Assembly: GCF_029962835.1 (NCBI RefSeq)
Contig: NC_080588.1
Location: forward strand, 48,715,001-48,779,000
Direction of reading: 5' to 3'
Length of the DNA stretch: 64,000 bases
From: Magnolia sinica
Lineage: Eukaryota > Streptophyta > Magnoliopsida > Magnoliales > Magnoliaceae
This document shows positions 60,105 to 64,000 of this stretch, one piece after another. Below the pieces are notes generated by a model. The model did not search any database and was not told the DNA's origin. It saw nothing but the letters and a program-made list of their open reading frames with translations. Position numbers and translations under genes: made by a program. Numbering within the stretch: the first letter of the stretch is position 1; every line of letters begins with the position of its first letter.

Positions 60105-62200
60105 CACGGCTTTCTCGAACTGCGTGCATACAATAGTGCTTGGGCCAAAATGATCATCAAAAGACATTCTGATACATTGATTAAGATAGGTCTATTGGAC
60201 ACAATTAAAGTCACCTTCGATATTTTCCACAAGGTTGTCATTATTTTTAAAGAATTTTTAAATTACTGGTGCCCTACTACCAACTCCTTCCATCTCTCAG
60301 TCGGTGAGGTTAGCATCACCTATTGCGATCTGTATGGAATGGTTGGCCTTCTAATCAGTGGTCATTTCTTCGATAGGTACACGCCAACTAATGATGAGTT
60401 TGCACATTTTTCTTCCATTAGCCGCACTCCTTAAATTGCAGATACCGCCATAGAGCTTTTAAGGAAAATTATCAGATTTCCAGATGTCAAGAAGATAACT
60501 AATCCCACATGGCTTGCACATTTCACCCAGTATCTTCAATAAGTTTCCAACATATGCCTTACTTATTTTATGTTATTTTTGTGGCCCTATGTCTTTCAAC
60601 TTTCCCTTTCATAGTATCTACGATGGAATTAATAAAGATTTAGTGAATATCAAGCAAAAAATCAAACATTATGGTGGCTTCTTCAAGTCATGCGAACTTA
60701 CTGCATTCTTAGTCTATTGGATTGGCTTAATAGTTCTTCCGAGCTCCAAGTGGGCTGACACCATTAGACCAACTTTATTCGTAGTCGTTGGAGTTATGGC
60801 GGAAGGAATTTGTTCTCTATAGCAAGCTTTCGAGGATGTCACGACCCATTGTAAACATCCCACTGTTGGAGCTTCTTATACTTTCATGGACTTATGAAGA
60901 GTCAGACAAAGCTTATGTAAACCATATGGCATTATCAATAGAGAAAAATGATATAGAAGCCATATAATTGGATCGTGGACTAGATAGAGAGCATTGCATC
61001 TATCTCTTTCTGTAATTTCTCAAACACCGACTGCACGGAAGACAAAGATATGGTGGACGATAATTCTTTGATACTAGTCGAATTGTATTTCTTTATTTCT
61101 ATCCGGTCGTACAGCCTACCCCTAAGAGAGAACAACAAATTCTGGTGTGAACCATTATCCAAGCAAATTCACTCGCCAATTTAGGTTTGATCAAACAGTA
61201 CTAGAGACTTACGAAGAGGTAACTCAGATTGTGCAAAGTTATGAAACGGGTCCTTACAATTGGGCCTCGATATGAAAGAAATTAATCATGGTGTGCACAG
61301 GTACTTATTTCGTAGTACCAGGCTACAACCACTTGGATGCATTGGCGGGTACACCAATATTATCTAGTGCGTAACAACTATTCAGTAAATCATTCTGTAT
61401 AGATCTCTTCCCATCGGTTGAAGAATTAGAGACCCGATCAAGATATCAGTTATACGATAAAGAAGGATCATGCTCCTACCCAATGTCAAACTCGAATTAA
61501 GATATATGTAAAAGAGCCTATTCACCAAATTAAGCTCGTAAGTACTTTATTAGGCTCGATAGCATACAACATTCCTTTGGACAAACGAAGGCTTGAAGGA
61601 TGACCAACGACTAAAGCAACTCCTAGTCATAAGGGGAACACACTGAACCAACTTCATAAATACCAGTGGTTAGGCTCTATACACCAACCAGAGAAGCGCC
61701 AACTGAACAGGCAGGAATCAGGTCGGAATCTCCAACTATCTCTCCCACTATGAGGTCTGTCAAGTAAAAATTTTCACCATCTGCCACCCGCTCTCACGCA
61801 CTGGCTGCTCCTCTGGCCAAGCAAAGTGGGCAAAGTGCTACTCCAACTCTTGCAAAATTGAGAGTACAAGTGATCGGATCTAATTCGTCTAACAAATGAA
61901 AACATGTTATGATAGAAGAACCTATTTACGAAGAGACTTTTGAAGAAAGTAAGGATGTTGAATCAACTGCCAGCAGTAGCTCCAACGATGAAAACAGCTC
62001 TTCACATGATGATAAAAAATAAGAGGACGTGGAAGTTAAAATTGACGACATCGAAACTGAAGATGTTACAATTGCCAAAGAAAACCCTTAAGACATAACA
62101 TCTCCAATGGATGAAGTGAGCACTCCTGTGGAAGAAGAGCTGCTAGACTATGGAGAAATCAACTACTCGTATGTGGCTAATATTATCATCTCTTTCATCG
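60105..62200 (+). pseudogene. Plant mobile domain (PMD, MAIN-like) pseudogene
   Basis: The plus strand has LDTIKVTFDIFHKVVIIFKE, then FLNYWCPTTNSFHLSVGEVS and ITYCDLYGMVGLLISGHFFD (60150-60434). This is the pattern of the plant mobile domain, where W-C-x-T-x-F-F-x-W-G-E-x-T-x-x-L-x-D is usual. A second piece in another frame (60514-60822) has KHYGGFFKSCELTAFLVYWI and SSKWADTIRPTLFVV, matching the domain's later part. A RQFRFDQTV-like word near 61170-61205 and a Ser/Asp/Glu-rich tail near 61900-62160 fit a C-terminal region. There is an in-frame stop at 60432-60434, at least one frame change after it, and many later stops. Host members act in silencing and meristem maintenance, and the domain also rides on transposons; which source applies here is unclear. 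Confidence 0.6.
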
Positions 62201-62215
62201 CCAATTTTTCCCCAC

Positions 62216-64000
62216 TAAGGCTGTACATCAAGCCAAGTCGAGTCAAGGTGGGCCAAGCTTAGCTTAACTCGTCTGTGTTCTCCTCGAGCTCGGCCTCGAG
62301 CTTAACATTGAAGCTTGGCTTGTTTGTCAAACCTCAAGGTGAGCTAGTGGATTGAGTCGAGGCGAGCGTACCTTGAGTCAAGTCAAGCTTGATCCTGCCT
62401 TAACTTATTATATTTTTTCTACAAAATACAAATTAAAAGTTAACAATATTAAGTCCAAATTGTCCCACATGCCACAATATCCATACAAAAAAATTTCTCA
62501 CATATATTATCTAAATACCACAACATCAAGTCCAAAAAGTGAAAATATATTACAAAATATAAAGCTTAAACAAAACTATAAAAGTATATATTCCTCGATG
62601 CAGTTTTAGATGCATTCTCGTCTTCACTTCCATTCTCGTCCTCATACTTCTCAACATCGAAATGGTTACCACCCCAAGTTGGATATAACCAATCTTGTAT
62701 ATATATTAATGCTTTAACTGTTTTTAAGGCTAAGTTTCGATACTTACTAACAACTTTGCTCCTCATGCTAAAATATGATTATGATGCCACAGTCGAAATT
62801 GAAATTGATAATATGTCCCGTGCCATTATCGAACGTCTAGGGTATTCACGAGCTCTCGACTTCCACCACTGCAAAACATCAAAATTATTTTCTTTTAACC
62901 TTATAACCAGCTCTTTTAGATACTTCTCCACTTCTAATTCATTTTATGTGTCTTTATTTCTTCTTCATCTAAAAAAGATATAAAGTCATAAAGTCGCTTT
63001 CTTCAAATAAAAGTACTACATGTAGATCAAGGAGTAACTATTGTATTGGATGCTACGGTGAAGTACCAACATATAAAGTGAACATCTCTTCAACCACAAC
63101 ATGAATAATGGGGGTCTCAGCTGAAACTCTTTCAGAACTGGAATAAAATAATCTGAAAACATACATAACCATTTTCATCTTATATCATGGATTCATAACA
63201 ACTGCAATGGCCATTAACAAATGGCGGTCAGTTCAATACTTATTGAATTTCATTTGTATTTTCAGATCCATCACTTATAAAAAAAATAGACCTCAGCAAC
63301 ACACTTTTTAAGAGCGTCCATAATGAAAATAATTTCTAAAAGAAATAGATTTTTCGTAGGATACTTATTCTTAAAAAAAAAAAATCTTCGTGTAGTTGTA
63401 AAAAACTTTGAGATACTGATGAAAATGTTTGACTTTCGTCCGGTCTTCATCAGTAGGCACGTATTTGTATATTTTATCACGCACTACAAGTTCAGGAAAT
63501 GCAACTTTAAATTTCAAAGCAATATCCAACATTTCATAAATTGAATTACAATGCGTGAAAACATCCGACTTCAACAACTTTTTAGATTTCAAATCCAAAC
63601 ATTGGATTATATCATTACATAGTCTTGAAGGTAGCCCCCTTATATATATTTAACGTTATCTCATATATTGGTGATTGTGGAGTCAATTACTTTCAACATT
63701 TCTCGTAGAATCAAGTTTAGTATGTGGGCACAACATCTGACTTTGAATATTTTACCCTTAAATAATAAATTTACAACTGCCTTGAATTGACTACGTAAGA
63801 AATTAAGAAATCAAAGTGTCATTAGAAGAGGCATTATCAAAAGTTATTGAAAAGATTTTCTTTTTGATGCCTCATTCAATAAGACAATTGTAAATATAGT
63901 CAGACATTACCACACCAATATGAGGAGGAATATACTGAAAGTTTATAATCTTCTTTTAGAATTTCTAATCTTCATCAATGAAGTGTGTGATTAATGACAT
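62216..64000 (-). mobile_element. hAT transposon, 3' part (continues past the window)
   Basis: The left terminus is near TAAGGCTGTACATCAAGCC, like plant hAT ends of the TAGGGCTGTA type. Subterminal CTCGAGCTCGG and AAGCTTGGCTTG words follow up to about 62390. Transposase remains follow on the minus strand. The other terminus and target duplication are outside the window. It lies directly after the acidic tail of the mobile-domain pseudogene. Confidence 0.7.
62570..64000 (-). pseudogene. hAT transposase remains (RICESLEEPER/DAYSLEEPER-like), N-terminal part outside the window
   Basis: Minus-strand reading from the window end leftward gives TFDNASSND (about 63810-63850) and VRCCAHILNLILREMLKVID (about 63680-63750). 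Next come YEMLDIALKFKVAFPEL and YVPTDEDRTKVKHFHQYLKV (63400-63550), then SKYPTKNLFLLEI (about 63330-63370). The C-terminal dimerisation block has EKYLKELVIRLKENNFDVLQ, WWKSRA, YPRRSIMARDILSISISTVA, KTVKALIYIQDWL (62690-62940) and an acidic tail ending near 62570. This is the RNase-H-fold and hAT C-terminal order. Several stops and frame changes interrupt it, for example a stop within TVAS-SYFSMRSK near 62770, and the part around 63000-63270 is poorly kept. It would have cut and pasted hAT elements; now inactive. Confidence 0.85.

Noticed and set aside
1-64000. tRNA, rRNA, CRISPR or intact host protein-coding genes
   Set aside because: I looked for tRNA A/B boxes, rRNA-like blocks, regular short repeats with spacers and multi-exon domains on both strands and found none that hold up.

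Overview
The window is nuclear DNA of a flowering plant with a large, transposon-rich genome. The signs are plant-type Ty1/copia and Ty3/gypsy (Athila-like and chromovirus-like) elements, a primer-binding site matching plant tRNA-Asp, hAT transposase remains, foldback MITEs, and a decayed plant mobile domain gene. Frequent GTGGG(G/T)CCCAC and GGACGG-GTGGAT strings fit genomes such as magnoliids, but the species cannot be fixed from sequence alone. No intact host gene, tRNA, rRNA or CRISPR was found.

Positions 1-42914 form one nest of insertions. The oldest layer is a small-LTR Ty1/copia fossil on the minus strand: integrase-side remains at 6532-7319, gag-side remains and its 5' LTR at 42313-42914. 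A second Ty1/copia element (7325-42307, minus strand, Tork-like, direct repeat CAAAA on both sides) sits inside it. That element was split twice: by a 6.26 kb long-LTR-like element (35430-41688) and by the main feature of the window, an Athila-like array at 10384-33993. At the far left a long-LTR-like sequence running off the window (to 6531) carries its own 4.77 kb insertion (1381-6149, direct repeat ACTTT).

The array has the order LTR-internal-LTR-internal-LTR-internal-LTR: four LTRs of about 2.1-2.2 kb and three internal regions of about 5.0 kb. All lie in one orientation and only one pair of target duplications (GAAGG) is present, at the two outer ends. The units look almost identical by eye. 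Each internal region has a tRNA-Asp-type primer-binding site, a T-rich leader, gag plus retropepsin-like protease, and a long noncoding tail. No reverse transcriptase, RNase H or integrase is recognisable, so this is a non-autonomous gag-only (TR-GAG-like) family.

From 42915 to about 60100 lies older intergenic DNA. It holds a solo LTR with perfect target duplications (43015-43741), a second decayed solo LTR on the other strand (about 55319-56025) and a short two-LTR relative of both (56330-58884). It also has two related foldback MITEs (44469-44942, 45391-45824), a diverged local duplication with a hairpin, and a dispersed segmental duplication (51360-53390 against 54170-55318 plus 59400-59600). 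One copy of the segmental duplication carries a 458 bp insertion; the other has what looks like its excision footprint.

From 60105 to 62200 is a broken plant mobile domain gene. From about 62216 to the window end is the 3' part of a decayed hAT transposon with transposase on the minus strand.
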